This document shows, one piece after another, positions 8,068 through 14,744 of a DNA stretch of 15,945 nucleotides (positions are counted from its first letter, which is position 1; each line of letters starts with the position of its first letter). The notes under the pieces were generated by a model, which saw nothing but the letters and a program-made list of their open reading frames with translations, did not search any database and was not told where the DNA came from. The position numbers and the translations under genes were made by a program. The stretch is taken from assembly GCA_027325115.1 (NCBI GenBank), contig DAHWFG010000626.1, positions 1 to 15,945 on the forward strand, written 5' to 3'. Origin of the DNA: JAKBCQ01 sp021807585. GTDB taxonomy: Bacteria > Planctomycetota > Planctomycetia > Isosphaerales > Isosphaeraceae.

Positions 8068-8104
8068 GATCGTTTAATATGTTTAAACATAAGCATGAAC
8101 GATC
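8068..8104. repeat. Nested inverted repeat after the NtrC-like gene
   Basis: GATCGTT (8068-8074) and AACGATC (8098-8104) form a perfect 7-bp inverted repeat that begins at the base after the stop codon. Inside it lies the perfect 12-bp palindrome ATGTTTAAACAT (8079-8090). No T run follows on either side, so it is not a canonical intrinsic terminator. It could be a transcript end, a processing hairpin or a protein-binding site. Confidence 0.55.
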
Positions 8105-8260
8105 TAGGTGACGAGCCGGGCGATCCGATCGTTCCAACTCGGCTCGGTCGGCGCCTCGCCCTCCCGAATCGACATTTCGGCGCCGGAGATCTTCCGGGAA
8201 GGCGAACCGCCGTGTGAGCCCTTTTCAACGAGGGCCTCGAGAGCTTTTCCGGATAGCCTC

Positions 8261-9070
8261 TCAGACCGGGGCGTAATCGAAAGCCGACTCTTCGTACGCG
8301 ATCGCGACCGTCGCCGCGGTCGGCCTGGGGGCGTCTTCGGCGTAGGCGATTAAAAGCGACAAATCGGCGAGCCTGTTGAGTCGACGCGGCAATCCTTCGG
8401 AAGCGTCGTAAAGCGCCTTCAGCGTCTCGGCGTCGAAAAGCGGCTCGATCGCCCCGGCGTTTTTCAATCGACCTAATAGATATTCATTCGATTCTTCAAA
8501 TGTGAGCGCGCCGATTGGACACCGCGCCGCGAGCCGATCCGCCAGCCCGTCGGGAAGCTTGAGCAGAACCTCGGCGCATCCCACCATGAGCAGCGAAAGA
8601 TCGGGCGGACCGAGAGTGGCAAAATTGAGTAATAAGCGAATAATTTCAAACGTTTCCGGGTTCTCGATCAGGTGCGCCTCGTCGACGATCAACAACGGCC
8701 GTACTCCGCGCTTCGCCGCGGCCGAAAGCGTCGTCCGCAGCCTTCGGATCGATCCCACGACGCGGGGGTCGCGGGGACGATCGACCGTCGTCGAAAGCTC
8801 GTCGGCGAGGAACGCGAGCAGTTCGTCCGAAGGCATCGACGGAAACGAGAGATGAACCGTCGGCGCCCCTATTTCGCGCGCCAGCGCCGCCGCGGTCGTC
8901 GTCTTTCCCGTTCCGGGAGGGCCGAACAAGAGCGCGGGGCCTCGACCGTGTTCCAAACCGTAACGCAACCTTCGGATCGCCGCCGACCGACCGGCCAAGG
9001 GGACGAACTCGGCGGTCGAGATCGATTCGCCGAATGGACATTCCCTTAAACCATAATATGATTCGTACAA
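8261..9070 (-). CDS. ExeA/GspA-type AAA ATPase
   Basis: A 269-residue P-loop ATPase. It opens with YESYYGLRECPF, the hallmark start of ExeA-like proteins, has Walker A GPPGTGKT (50-57), Walker B LLIVDEAH (126-133, a DEAH box), and a C-terminal winged-helix region with GLPRRLNRLADL. ExeA proteins power assembly steps at the cell envelope; relatives (putative secretion ATPase, PEP-CTERM locus subfamily) occur in exopolysaccharide/exosortase loci. Compared with longer ExeA proteins there is no transmembrane segment or peptidoglycan-binding domain after the ATPase, so this is the soluble, ATPase-only form. The TTG at 9070 is chosen because GGAGG lies 7 bases upstream and because the family begins at this residue; a longer frame back to 9097 lacks this support. 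It follows the CpsD-like gene by 94 bp and is probably cotranscribed with it. Confidence 0.9.
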   Translation of the reverse strand: MYESYYGLRECPFGESISTAEFVPLAGRSAAIRRLRYGLEHGRGPALLFGPPGTGKTTTAAALAREIGAPTVHLSFPSMPSDELLAFLADELSTTVDRPRDPRVVGSIRRLRTTLSAAAKRGVRPLLIVDEAHLIENPETFEIIRLLLNFATLGPPDLSLLMVGCAEVLLKLPDGLADRLAARCPIGALTFEESNEYLLGRLKNAGAIEPLFDAETLKALYDASEGLPRRLNRLADLSLLIAYAEDAPRPTAATVAIAYEESAFDYAPV

Positions 9071-9082
9071 ACCAACGCCTCC
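9068..9082 (-). promoter_or_regulatory. Ribosome binding site deciding a TTG start for the ExeA-type gene
   Basis: GGAGG (9082-9078) is separated by 7 bases from TTG (9070-9068), which encodes the first residue before YESYYGL. This is the only strong Shine-Dalgarno near the family's conserved N-terminus. Confidence 0.75.
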
Positions 9083-9164
9083 ATGTCGATGCCGCACGAC
9101 CGCGCGGCGCCGGAATCCATTCCGTAGACCCGTACCGAATTCAGCACTATTACGATATATACAA

Positions 9165-9932
9165 TTAAACGAACGTCTCGGCCATGCCGAGCAGCGGGAT
9201 CCCCGCGGCGTCGAGAACCTCGCGAGCTCGGTTGATCGATCGATCGCTCGTCACGCCTTGATGTTGCACGAGGATGGCCGCGTCGACCGATCGGTGCAAC
9301 GCCGCCGCGCTTAACCCGACGAACAACGGGCCTCCGTCGAGCAAAACCAGATCGAACTCGCGGCGCAACCGAGCCATCACGCACGACCACGCGGGGCTCG
9401 CCAAGAACTCGCGCGGCGACGCCACGGGCCCTCGGAGCGGAAGGATCGACAACCGATCCCCTTTCGTTTCAATCCACGCCGATCCCGCCGCGACCCCCGA
9501 TTCGACGACGTCCTCGAGACCGTAACGCGGCGTCAAACCGAGGCGACGAGCCAACATCGGCCCCCCCAAATCGGCGTCGACGAGGAGCGATCGAACCGGC
9601 TTCGACGCCAGCGCTTTCGCCAGCGTCAGCACCAAAGTCGTTCGTCCCTCGGCGCGTCGACAACTCGTGAACAGCGTCACTTTCGCGCGACCCGATCGTG
9701 ATTGATCAATCAACATGTCCGCAAGCTTTTCAAATCGATCTCCGTGTGATCGTTCGAGCGCCTCGACCGTCGCGGGCCACGCGATCGAGAGCGAGTCGTC
9801 GCGCGTTCCAATCGATTTCGGCGGCTTGAAATGCGGCGCGTTCTCGAGCCTCCGATCGATCCGTCCGCGATCGACGTCGCCAGGATCGCGCGCCGCGTAA
9901 ACTCGCGCCAGGACTTGATCAATTTCTCCCAT
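9165..9932 (-). CDS. CpsD/Wzc-like P-loop protein with altered Walker A
   Basis: A 255-residue protein of the bacterial tyrosine kinase/ParA-MinD fold used in exopolysaccharide control. After a variable N-terminus (1-83) comes VTLFTSC-RRAEGRTTL (85-100), where the Walker A lysine of GEGKTT is R97. Then follow LLVDADLGG (116-124; Walker A', usually VDADLRRP) and Walker B FDLVLLDGGP (193-202). The C-terminus has no tyrosine cluster and no membrane helices, so classic autophosphorylation is unlikely and nucleotide binding is uncertain. A scaffold or partner role for the ExeA-type ATPase and the small membrane protein is inferred. ATG 9932 is supported by GAGGAGG (9945-9939) 6 bases upstream, inside the preceding gene, which it overlaps by 14 bp. 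It may be a ParA-like protein of another function, but the order of motifs best fits CpsD/CapB. Confidence 0.8.
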   Translation of the reverse strand: MGEIDQVLARVYAARDPGDVDRGRIDRRLENAPHFKPPKSIGTRDDSLSIAWPATVEALERSHGDRFEKLADMLIDQSRSGRAKVTLFTSCRRAEGRTTLVLTLAKALASKPVRSLLVDADLGGPMLARRLGLTPRYGLEDVVESGVAAGSAWIETKGDRLSILPLRGPVASPREFLASPAWSCVMARLRREFDLVLLDGGPLFVGLSAAALHRSVDAAILVQHQGVTSDRSINRAREVLDAAGIPLLGMAETFV

Positions 9933-10236
9933 GAAACGCCTCCTCGTCGAAGTCGTCAAGGGGAAAGAGCGAACCCGAGAGCCCGATCCGACCCGGCCGA
10001 CAGTCGATTTCGCCGCTTTCGATCGGTTCGATCGAAAGCGTGAGGAAGCCGGGCGCCGATGAATTCACCGCGACCCGCGGCGCCGATTCGAGCGCCGATC
10101 GTTGTTCGATCCCGCTTCGTTCCGCGTCGCGTCGATCGTTCATTCGACCCGCTCCCAACGACACCCGATACGCCGCGGGAGAAGCCGCGACGATCACCGA
10201 AAACGCCAATAACGCCGAACGCACCCCTCGTTTCAA
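9919..10236 (-). CDS. Small single-pass membrane protein, unknown function
   Basis: A 105-residue protein (101 if the GTG at 10224 is used) not matched to a known family. A short basic start (LKRGVR) precedes one hydrophobic segment, ALLAFSVIVAASPAAY (about 9-24). The remaining 80 residues, probably outside the cytoplasmic membrane, are hydrophilic, with PGFLTLSIEPIESGEIDC near the middle and an acidic DDFDEEAF end. Reality is supported by codon choice like that of the neighbours (GAA, ATC, TCG, GCG dominate) up to about the TTG at 10236, beyond which ATA, GTA and CTA appear. It is also supported by the 14-bp overlap with the CpsD-like start, whose Shine-Dalgarno lies within it, suggesting translational coupling. 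By position it may be the membrane anchor or modulator that Wzz/Wzc-type systems need. The start codon is uncertain. Confidence 0.6.
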   Translation of the reverse strand: MKRGVRSALLAFSVIVAASPAAYRVSLGAGRMNDRRDAERSGIEQRSALESAPRVAVNSSAPGFLTLSIEPIESGEIDCRPGRIGLSGSLFPLDDFDEEAFHGRN

Positions 10237-10595
10237 TCGCCGTCTCGTTCGGCCGATTGATCGATCGATTGCAACGACATCGACTAGAGGTACCGATATC
10301 AATACTGGGCAAATGGACGACGCGGTCGGAGACCCGATTCGCGTCTCCCGTTCAATCATCCTTCGCGTGCTCGGATTCATGATGCCGCTCCTGGAATTCC
10401 ACGCCCTCACCTCACCCCGTCTCGCCGCGATCAACGTCGTGTGGGTTCAAACCATACATCGACGCCTACGGTGGAAAACTTGAACGAAGACGACGGCTAT
10501 ACCGCGCGGGTAAACCCTGCGGGTTGAGCAATCCAACCACGCGGATTACTCGGTTGATCGATGCGAGCCTTCTTTCGGTGCACACAAATGGGCGC
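10237..10595. other. Intergenic upstream of the three-gene operon
   Basis: About 360 bases between the small membrane gene and the terminator of the next transcription unit. It should hold the operon's promoter, but no convincing -35/-10 pair was found; TTGCCC with a 17-base spacer to CTCTAG is too weak to call. Open frames on both strands here lack ribosome binding sites and typical codon use. The run TGATCGATCGATTG (10257-10270) is part of the general CGATCG enrichment. Confidence 0.4.
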
Positions 10596-10633
10596 AAAAA
10601 AAGCGTCGGCTCGGCGAACCGAGAGCGACGCTT
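10596..10633 (-). terminator. Intrinsic terminator of the transglutaminase-elicitor-like gene
   Basis: Read on the minus strand: AAGCGTCG pairs with CGACGCTT (8 bp), enclosing a second stem CTCGG/CCGAG with a TTCG tetraloop, and the structure ends in a run of seven T. It lies 74 bases after the stop of the minus-strand gene at 10707 and separates it from the operon starting near 10236. This is the clearest terminator in the window. Confidence 0.9.
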
Positions 10634-10706
10634 GCTTGCGGAGTTTGAGATTGCGATTCCTGGGATCATTCCGGCCGGGTGATCGTGGATCGACGGAATC
10701 GGGCGA

Positions 10707-12269
10707 TTATCGACCGCCGCCGAAGAGGCGGAACAAACCGCCGCGCCGCGGAGGGCCTTCAGGATCGGCGCCGAACATCCCGACGCGGCGACCGCCGAAG
10801 TAGGGCCGGCCGGCCTCGTATTCGGCGACGGGCCGGAAGTTCGGCGGCGCCGAAGCCAACCGCCAGCGCCCGGGACCCGTTCCCGAACCGCCGTTGGCGA
10901 GATCGAGTGCTCGCACGTTGGCCTCGGTAACCATCGGGTTATGACCCGCCCACGTCGTCTGAAGGACTTCCAGGATGTTCAGCGGAGCGTACATCGCCTC
11001 GCCCCCCACGCGGATCCAATCGGCGTCGATCGATCGCGTTTCGTCGACTTCTCCCTTAAGGTTATAAGGAATGATATACTCGTACTCGACAAGTCTAGGT
11101 TTATCATCTTGTCCGTTGATGCAAGAACCCGAATTCGCCGCGAGTTCCACTTCGAGCCGCGCGACGAGTTCGCTCTTGCCGGGAACGGCGTGATATTTCG
11201 CCGTGTAGCGACCGATCCCCTGATTCCAAACCTCGTCGGGAGTTCCCCGCGGCGGAAACGCGCGGAGATTCCCGAGGATATTCTGCTTTTGTCCGCGAAT
11301 GTGCTTCTCGAACATCGCGTGGACGCGGGGAGCGTGCGAATCGGTCATGTCGTACCCGGGCGCGGGAGGCCCGGGAGGGATCTCGTTGGCGTAATCGCCG
11401 ATGCGATGATTGAGATGGTTTTCGCCGAGCTCGGCCCAAAGCGCCTTAAGCTCGTCGCGCGTCATCCCCGAACCGGGAGCGGGGATCGGCTCGTTGAGCA
11501 TGATCGAAGCGACCGCGCCCCCCAAACAATGCCCAGGCCATCGCGTGATGTTCGTGTTCTGCGTGTTCGCCGCCTCCCACGCGCGCGCCGAGGTGTTGTA
11601 GATTTGATCATACTTTAAGAGCGGAGCCGGGGTGGCGTAGATCGTGCCGTCGGCGCCTCGAAAGGTGAGGTCGTCGGAGAGGTTGGGGAACCAGGTCGAA
11701 TCGTCGCCGCGGCCGACGGGGGTTTCGAGCAGTCCGTTAGGCCCCGCGAGGACGATGTCTTGGCCGGGACCGACGGGGCCGCCGGGGGTACGCACCATCA
11801 CGTCGTCCCCCATTACTTGAATCGTGTCGACCCTGCCGTTCCAACCCGCCCACGGCTCGTGAATCGAGTCCGATTTGGTCGGCCAGTAGTAGAAATTCCA
11901 GGGGGCTCGGACGCTTCGGCCGATCTGTACGAATGTCGTATCAATTGAGTACGACTTCTTGGCGCCCGAGACTTGAAAGGTATACCATCCCTGTTGGTTA
12001 TCACCGACTTCCTCGCCGTTCATACGAACTTTACCGTCGGGACCGGTGAGCTTGGCCACCTCTCCGTCGGTCGTTTTAATCGTGAGTACGCCGCCGAATC
12101 GTGTCGGCACGTAAACCGCGTACCGGTGATCTCCCGATCGCGCCGTAAGCGTTCCCCCTAAGGGAACGCGTGTAATTGCATCGTCCCCCGCGGCTCGCGA
12201 CGTCGCGAACGCGGTCGACACAATCGTAAAGCAGATCATCAAGCCGCTGACTCTGTTGCCGTTGCTCAT
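10707..12269 (-). CDS. Secreted transglutaminase-elicitor-like (papain-fold) protein
   Basis: A 520-residue exported protein. The signal peptide is MSNGNRVSG plus LMICFTIVSTAFATSRAAG. Residues about 30-110 form a beta-rich region (GGTLTARSGDHRYAVYVP, LTGPDG) like pre-peptidase domains. The core (about 235-460) has TRWPGHCLGGAVAS with a candidate nucleophile C248, RVHAMFEKHI with a candidate H317, and DEVWNQGIGRY (N349). This Cys...His...VWNQ order resembles the transglutaminase-elicitor family first known from Phytophthora and also present in bacteria; the family match is from memory of motifs and is moderate. Protein cross-linking or cysteine peptidase activity outside the cell is the inference. 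The tail is Gly/Pro/Arg-rich (GGLFRLFGGGR). ATG 12269 is chosen because GGAGG (12278-12274) lies 4 bases upstream, placing the signal peptide properly. It is a single-gene unit closed by a strong terminator. Confidence 0.6.
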   Translation of the reverse strand: MSNGNRVSGLMICFTIVSTAFATSRAAGDDAITRVPLGGTLTARSGDHRYAVYVPTRFGGVLTIKTTDGEVAKLTGPDGKVRMNGEEVGDNQQGWYTFQVSGAKKSYSIDTTFVQIGRSVRAPWNFYYWPTKSDSIHEPWAGWNGRVDTIQVMGDDVMVRTPGGPVGPGQDIVLAGPNGLLETPVGRGDDSTWFPNLSDDLTFRGADGTIYATPAPLLKYDQIYNTSARAWEAANTQNTNITRWPGHCLGGAVASIMLNEPIPAPGSGMTRDELKALWAELGENHLNHRIGDYANEIPPGPPAPGYDMTDSHAPRVHAMFEKHIRGQKQNILGNLRAFPPRGTPDEVWNQGIGRYTAKYHAVPGKSELVARLEVELAANSGSCINGQDDKPRLVEYEYIIPYNLKGEVDETRSIDADWIRVGGEAMYAPLNILEVLQTTWAGHNPMVTEANVRALDLANGGSGTGPGRWRLASAPPNFRPVAEYEAGRPYFGGRRVGMFGADPEGPPRRGGLFRLFGGGR

Positions 12270-12828
12270 GCCGCCTCCGAGTAATCTCATACTCATCACC
12301 ACATCGCCGGATCAACCCGGTTCCCACTGAGAAACGAACCAGGTCGGCGCCGGACATGCGGGTTGCCACGGAAGTCTTTGTTCGGCACGGCGACGACCCA
12401 TGTTGGATGAAAAGACGACGACTTCCAGCCGCTCGCTTGGTTGTTCCAAATAATTCGCACAACCCGCAGATTGCCTAGTCGCTTGGATTTTTCCTATTTT
12501 CAATAAGCCGTTTGGGCGTTGCTGCCGATGAATAGCGTTGACCACCCCTGGGGTGGAAATCCATGGACGTTCGTCAAGAACGCGCACGGATTCGCGTCGC
12601 TGACGCCGGGAGGGCGGTTTGGTTCGGTTCCCTTGCGCGGGTGACGGGACCCGATACCACACGAAGGGGGGTCGGTTACCGACAATTCGGTCGACCCGTC
12701 ACGGACGGCGGCGCCGGCATTCGGACGTCGCGCAAGCGACTGCCCGCCCGGCCCAGAGGGGGTTGTCCGGCCAAACGGATTTACATGTAAGGCCATAACA
12801 ACCTTTCAACGAAATAGAGGACCTCGCG
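12270..12828. other. Divergent intergenic region with palindromes
   Basis: A 559-bp region between divergent genes. Open frames on both strands (for example 12312-12662 minus, 12563-12790 plus) show no ribosome binding site, domain or consistent codon use. It contains three perfect palindromes (12542-12556, 12671-12683, 12781-12790). GAGG (12817-12820) is the ribosome binding site of the plus-strand gene. The G/C-rich stems could belong to a structured leader of that gene, but no known riboswitch was recognised. Confidence 0.5.
12542..12683. repeat. Two perfect odd-length palindromes
   Basis: CCACCCC-T-GGGGTGG (12542-12556) and GTCGGT-T-ACCGAC (12671-12683, preceded by six G). Both are perfect around a single central T. 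The second also overlaps an alternative stem GGGTCG...CGACCC (about 12670-12697). Neither is followed by a T run. Confidence 0.6.
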
Positions 12829-13368
12829 ATGACCAGTCTGGTTTTGATGATCGCAATGAGCGGCACGGGAATTGGGCTCCACAAGACGTACGCCACGCCT
12901 CAGGCGCCCGGCAAGGTGATGCCCGCTCCCCAGGCGCCCGGGAAGGCGCTCCCCGCTCCCGCCAAGGCTTTGCCCGCTCCGGCGAAACAGATGCCGGCGC
13001 CCGCTAAAGTGATGCCCGCGCCCCAGGCTCCGGCCAAAATGGCGCCAGCTCCGGCGAAACAAATGCCGGCGCCCGCCAAGGTGATGCCCGCTCCTCAGGC
13101 TCCGGCCAAAATGGCGCCCGCTCCGGCGAAACAAATGCCGGCGCCCGCCAAAGTGATGCCCGCTCCCCAGGCCCCCGCCAAGGTCGCTCCCGCGCCCCAG
13201 GCGCCGGCCAAAATGGCGCCCGCTCCGGCCAAGCAAATGCCCGCGCCGGCGCCCGCCAAAGTGATGCCCGCTCCCCAGGCGCCCGCCAAGGTCGTCCCCG
13301 CGGCGCAAGCCCCGGCCAAAGCCTTGCCCGCGCTCCAGGCGCCCGCCAAGGCGACCGGACAATATTAA
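12829..13368 (+). CDS. Pro-Ala-Lys-rich repeat protein
   Basis: A 179-residue protein of unknown function. It starts with a hydrophobic stretch (SLVLMIAMSGTGIGL) that could be a short signal or anchor, although the positive n-region is missing, followed by HKTYATPQAPGK. Everything after residue 24 consists of variants of the pentads MPAPQ-APAK, MPAP-AK and APAP-AKQ, with almost no other residue types and no acidic residue at all; the lysines make it strongly basic. Such composition predicts an extended, proline-stiffened chain that might bind polyanions such as DNA, polysaccharide or cell wall polymers; this is inference. GAGG 8 bases before the ATG and the strict three-base periodicity of the repeats support translation. 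The reverse strand is also open here, giving a Gly/His/Arg frame that is taken as an artefact. Confidence 0.72.
   Translation: MTSLVLMIAMSGTGIGLHKTYATPQAPGKVMPAPQAPGKALPAPAKALPAPAKQMPAPAKVMPAPQAPAKMAPAPAKQMPAPAKVMPAPQAPAKMAPAPAKQMPAPAKVMPAPQAPAKVAPAPQAPAKMAPAPAKQMPAPAPAKVMPAPQAPAKVVPAAQAPAKALPALQAPAKATGQY
12982..13252 (+). repeat. 72-bp tandem repeat inside the Pro-Ala-Lys gene
   Basis: A 24-codon unit beginning AAA-CAG/CAA (Lys-Gln-Met-Pro) occurs at 12985, 13057 and 13129, exactly 72 bases apart. A fourth, altered copy starts at 13231 after a 30-base insertion. Copies differ mostly at third codon positions (for example gcgccagct/gcgcccgct, aaagtg/aaggtg), so the protein sequence is kept while the DNA has diverged slightly. 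Confidence 0.85.
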
Positions 13369-13445
13369 CTCAAACCGATGGGTCACGAATCGCCTCGATC
13401 TCGTCGACTCTTCGCGCGGAGGATTCAACCCCTCCTTCACGATCC

Positions 13446-13480
13446 GGCGGCGCTCCTCATCCTCCGATGAAGACGCCGCC
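13446..13480. terminator. Hairpin between convergent genes
   Basis: GGCGGCG (13446-13452) and CGCCGCC (13474-13480) enclose further pairing (CTTCATC-type against GATGAGG). On the minus-strand RNA the stem is about 15 bp with one G:U pair, one bulge and a GGAG loop; on the plus strand one pair is lost. There is no uridine run on the minus side; the plus side continues GTTTCGTTCC. It probably shields the convergent Pro-Ala-Lys and MerR genes from read-through. Confidence 0.5.
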
Positions 13481-13509
13481 GTTTCGTTCCCTCATCAAAA
13501 CGACTCGCC

Positions 13510-14457
13510 TCAATCCGATCCGGCGCGACACTTCCCACGATCATACGTTGCGATCAACTCCTTCACAACCAAATCGATTGGACCCGAAAGCGGAATCAAA
13601 CCGCGACGACGCGCCGCCTTCTGATGATTCAATATCCCGCGTCCCCCCACGAACACCGGCGCGCCCCGTACCTCGCTCAATTCATCAAAACGTTTGTTAA
13701 TGTTGCGTGATAAAACAAACGAAATCCCCAGTGCGTCGGGACGCCATCGGTCGACGGCTCCATGATACTCGCCCGCCGGAAGATCGACCCCCAAAACGAT
13801 CGTCCGCCATCCCGCCAACTCGAGCATCACGCTCGCCAGCAACATCCCCCCCTCGTGTCGCTCTCCCCCGACCGTCCCCATCACGATCGTGCGCAACGCT
13901 CCCCCGTTCTTCGATTTCACCCGATCTAAGAATATTTGAATTTTACGAAGCAGAAATGCGTTTGTATAATGCTCTTGATATACTCCGATCTTTCCCCGAA
14001 ACCAGAGCTCGCCGGTCTCCACCAGCACCGGCTCGAATACGCGTTTGATCAGGTCGACCGGACTCAACCGCGACGAAAGTCGCTCGAATTCGGCTTCGGC
14101 CTCGAACGATTTCCCATTGATTAAATGTACCATTAAGCGAACATGTGAAGGCTCGTTCTCGTCGTCGGCGACCTTCGCCGAATCGCTCGATACGCTCGCC
14201 CACCCTTCCGTGCGCCTTCGCTCGATCAGCTCGCGAATCGATCCGCCGCGCCGCGCTTGCTCGGCGATCACGCGCAATTCCTCAACTTGCACGGAGTCGT
14301 ACCGGCGATGACCCGTTTTCGAGCGCATCGGCGTCGGAAAGCCGTACCGTCGCTCCCAAACGCGAAGGGTATGACACCCCACCCCCGTCAGCTTGGAAAC
14401 CGCCGCGATCGGATAGCCCGTCGTCGTCCCCGATTCAAGCTCCTCATCGTTCGTCAT
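13510..14457 (-). CDS. MerR-family cobalamin-binding regulator, CarH/LitR type
   Basis: A 315-residue transcription regulator. The MerR winged helix is at 15-85 (YPIAAVSKLTGVGCHTLRVWERRYG...GHRRYD). A four-helix B12-binding module (about 103-185) holds W152 with E162-H163 ten residues on, exactly the W-x9-EH signature of light-sensing CarH. The Rossmann-type B12 domain (about 188-305) carries E199-R-H201-E-G-G204, the E/DxHxxG motif whose His is the lower cobalt ligand. In CarH, adenosylcobalamin builds a DNA-bound tetramer in the dark and light breaks it, releasing genes such as those for carotenoids. All ligand residues are intact, so B12 binding is likely; light as the signal is inferred. 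No carotenoid or B12 gene is in the window. The ATG at 14457 puts a short tail before the HTH; the ATG at 14505 is an alternative. A broken frame lies just upstream. Confidence 0.9.
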   Translation of the reverse strand: MTNDEELESGTTTGYPIAAVSKLTGVGCHTLRVWERRYGFPTPMRSKTGHRRYDSVQVEELRVIAEQARRGGSIRELIERRRTEGWASVSSDSAKVADDENEPSHVRLMVHLINGKSFEAEAEFERLSSRLSPVDLIKRVFEPVLVETGELWFRGKIGVYQEHYTNAFLLRKIQIFLDRVKSKNGGALRTIVMGTVGGERHEGGMLLASVMLELAGWRTIVLGVDLPAGEYHGAVDRWRPDALGISFVLSRNINKRFDELSEVRGAPVFVGGRGILNHQKAARRRGLIPLSGPIDLVVKELIATYDRGKCRAGSD

Positions 14458-14482
14458 CGATCCACGCCCCAGACAGGTCCTC

Positions 14483-14744
14483 TCACTCCGAATCCTTCGC
14501 GGCATCCCGAGAGAAATCAGGCGTCGACTCCAGCTTCAAGCCGATCGAAGGCGCTCCACACCGGAACAAACGCGATCGTCAATCTCATCGAGCGACAAAA
14601 TCCGCTCGTGCGAATTCCATTCGTCCACATCTTCTTCAATCAAGACCCTTTCTCTTCGTTGTAACGTTCCCCATCCACGATCGGAAGCCCCGGCCAGTCC
14701 GCCGGCGAGAAATCAAGACGCGAACCGATTCGTATTTCCATCAT
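14483..14744 (-). pseudogene. Possible small gene broken by two frameshifts
   Basis: Three successive frames on the minus strand look like one protein. From ATG 14744 (or 14741) MEIRIGSRLDFSPADW...NEEKGS stops at 14640. From 14643 LIEEDVDEWNSHERILSLDE...RLRSA stops at 14536. From 14539 LKLESTPDFSRDAAKDSE stops at 14483, 25 bases before the MerR start. Each piece has the GAC/GAA/TCG/GCG codon habit of real genes here, and together they would make about 87 residues. Both breaks fall at the sequence CTTGA, where the stop TGA overlaps a TTG of the next frame, each time a -1 shift. Decay, sequencing error, programmed shifting or overlapping mini-genes are possible; decay or error is the simplest. 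No family is recognised. Confidence 0.35.

Noticed and set aside
9140..9172. AT-rich TATATA stretch as an internal promoter for the ExeA-type gene
   Set aside because: The stretch is AT-rich, but no -35 at proper spacing was found; cotranscription with the CpsD-like gene is simpler.
12312..12790. Transposase remnant in the palindrome-bearing gap
   Set aside because: No DDE, HUH or serine-recombinase motif, no terminal inverted repeats and no target duplication were found in any frame.
12985..13252. CRISPR-like array from the regular 72-bp spacing
   Set aside because: The units are contiguous and coding, with no unique spacers and no cas genes nearby.
12781..13440. Minus-strand Gly/His/Arg-rich open frame of 219 codons
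   Set aside because: It is the reverse complement of the Pro-Ala-Lys repeats; the repeat itself keeps the opposite strand open. The plus-strand gene has the ribosome binding site.
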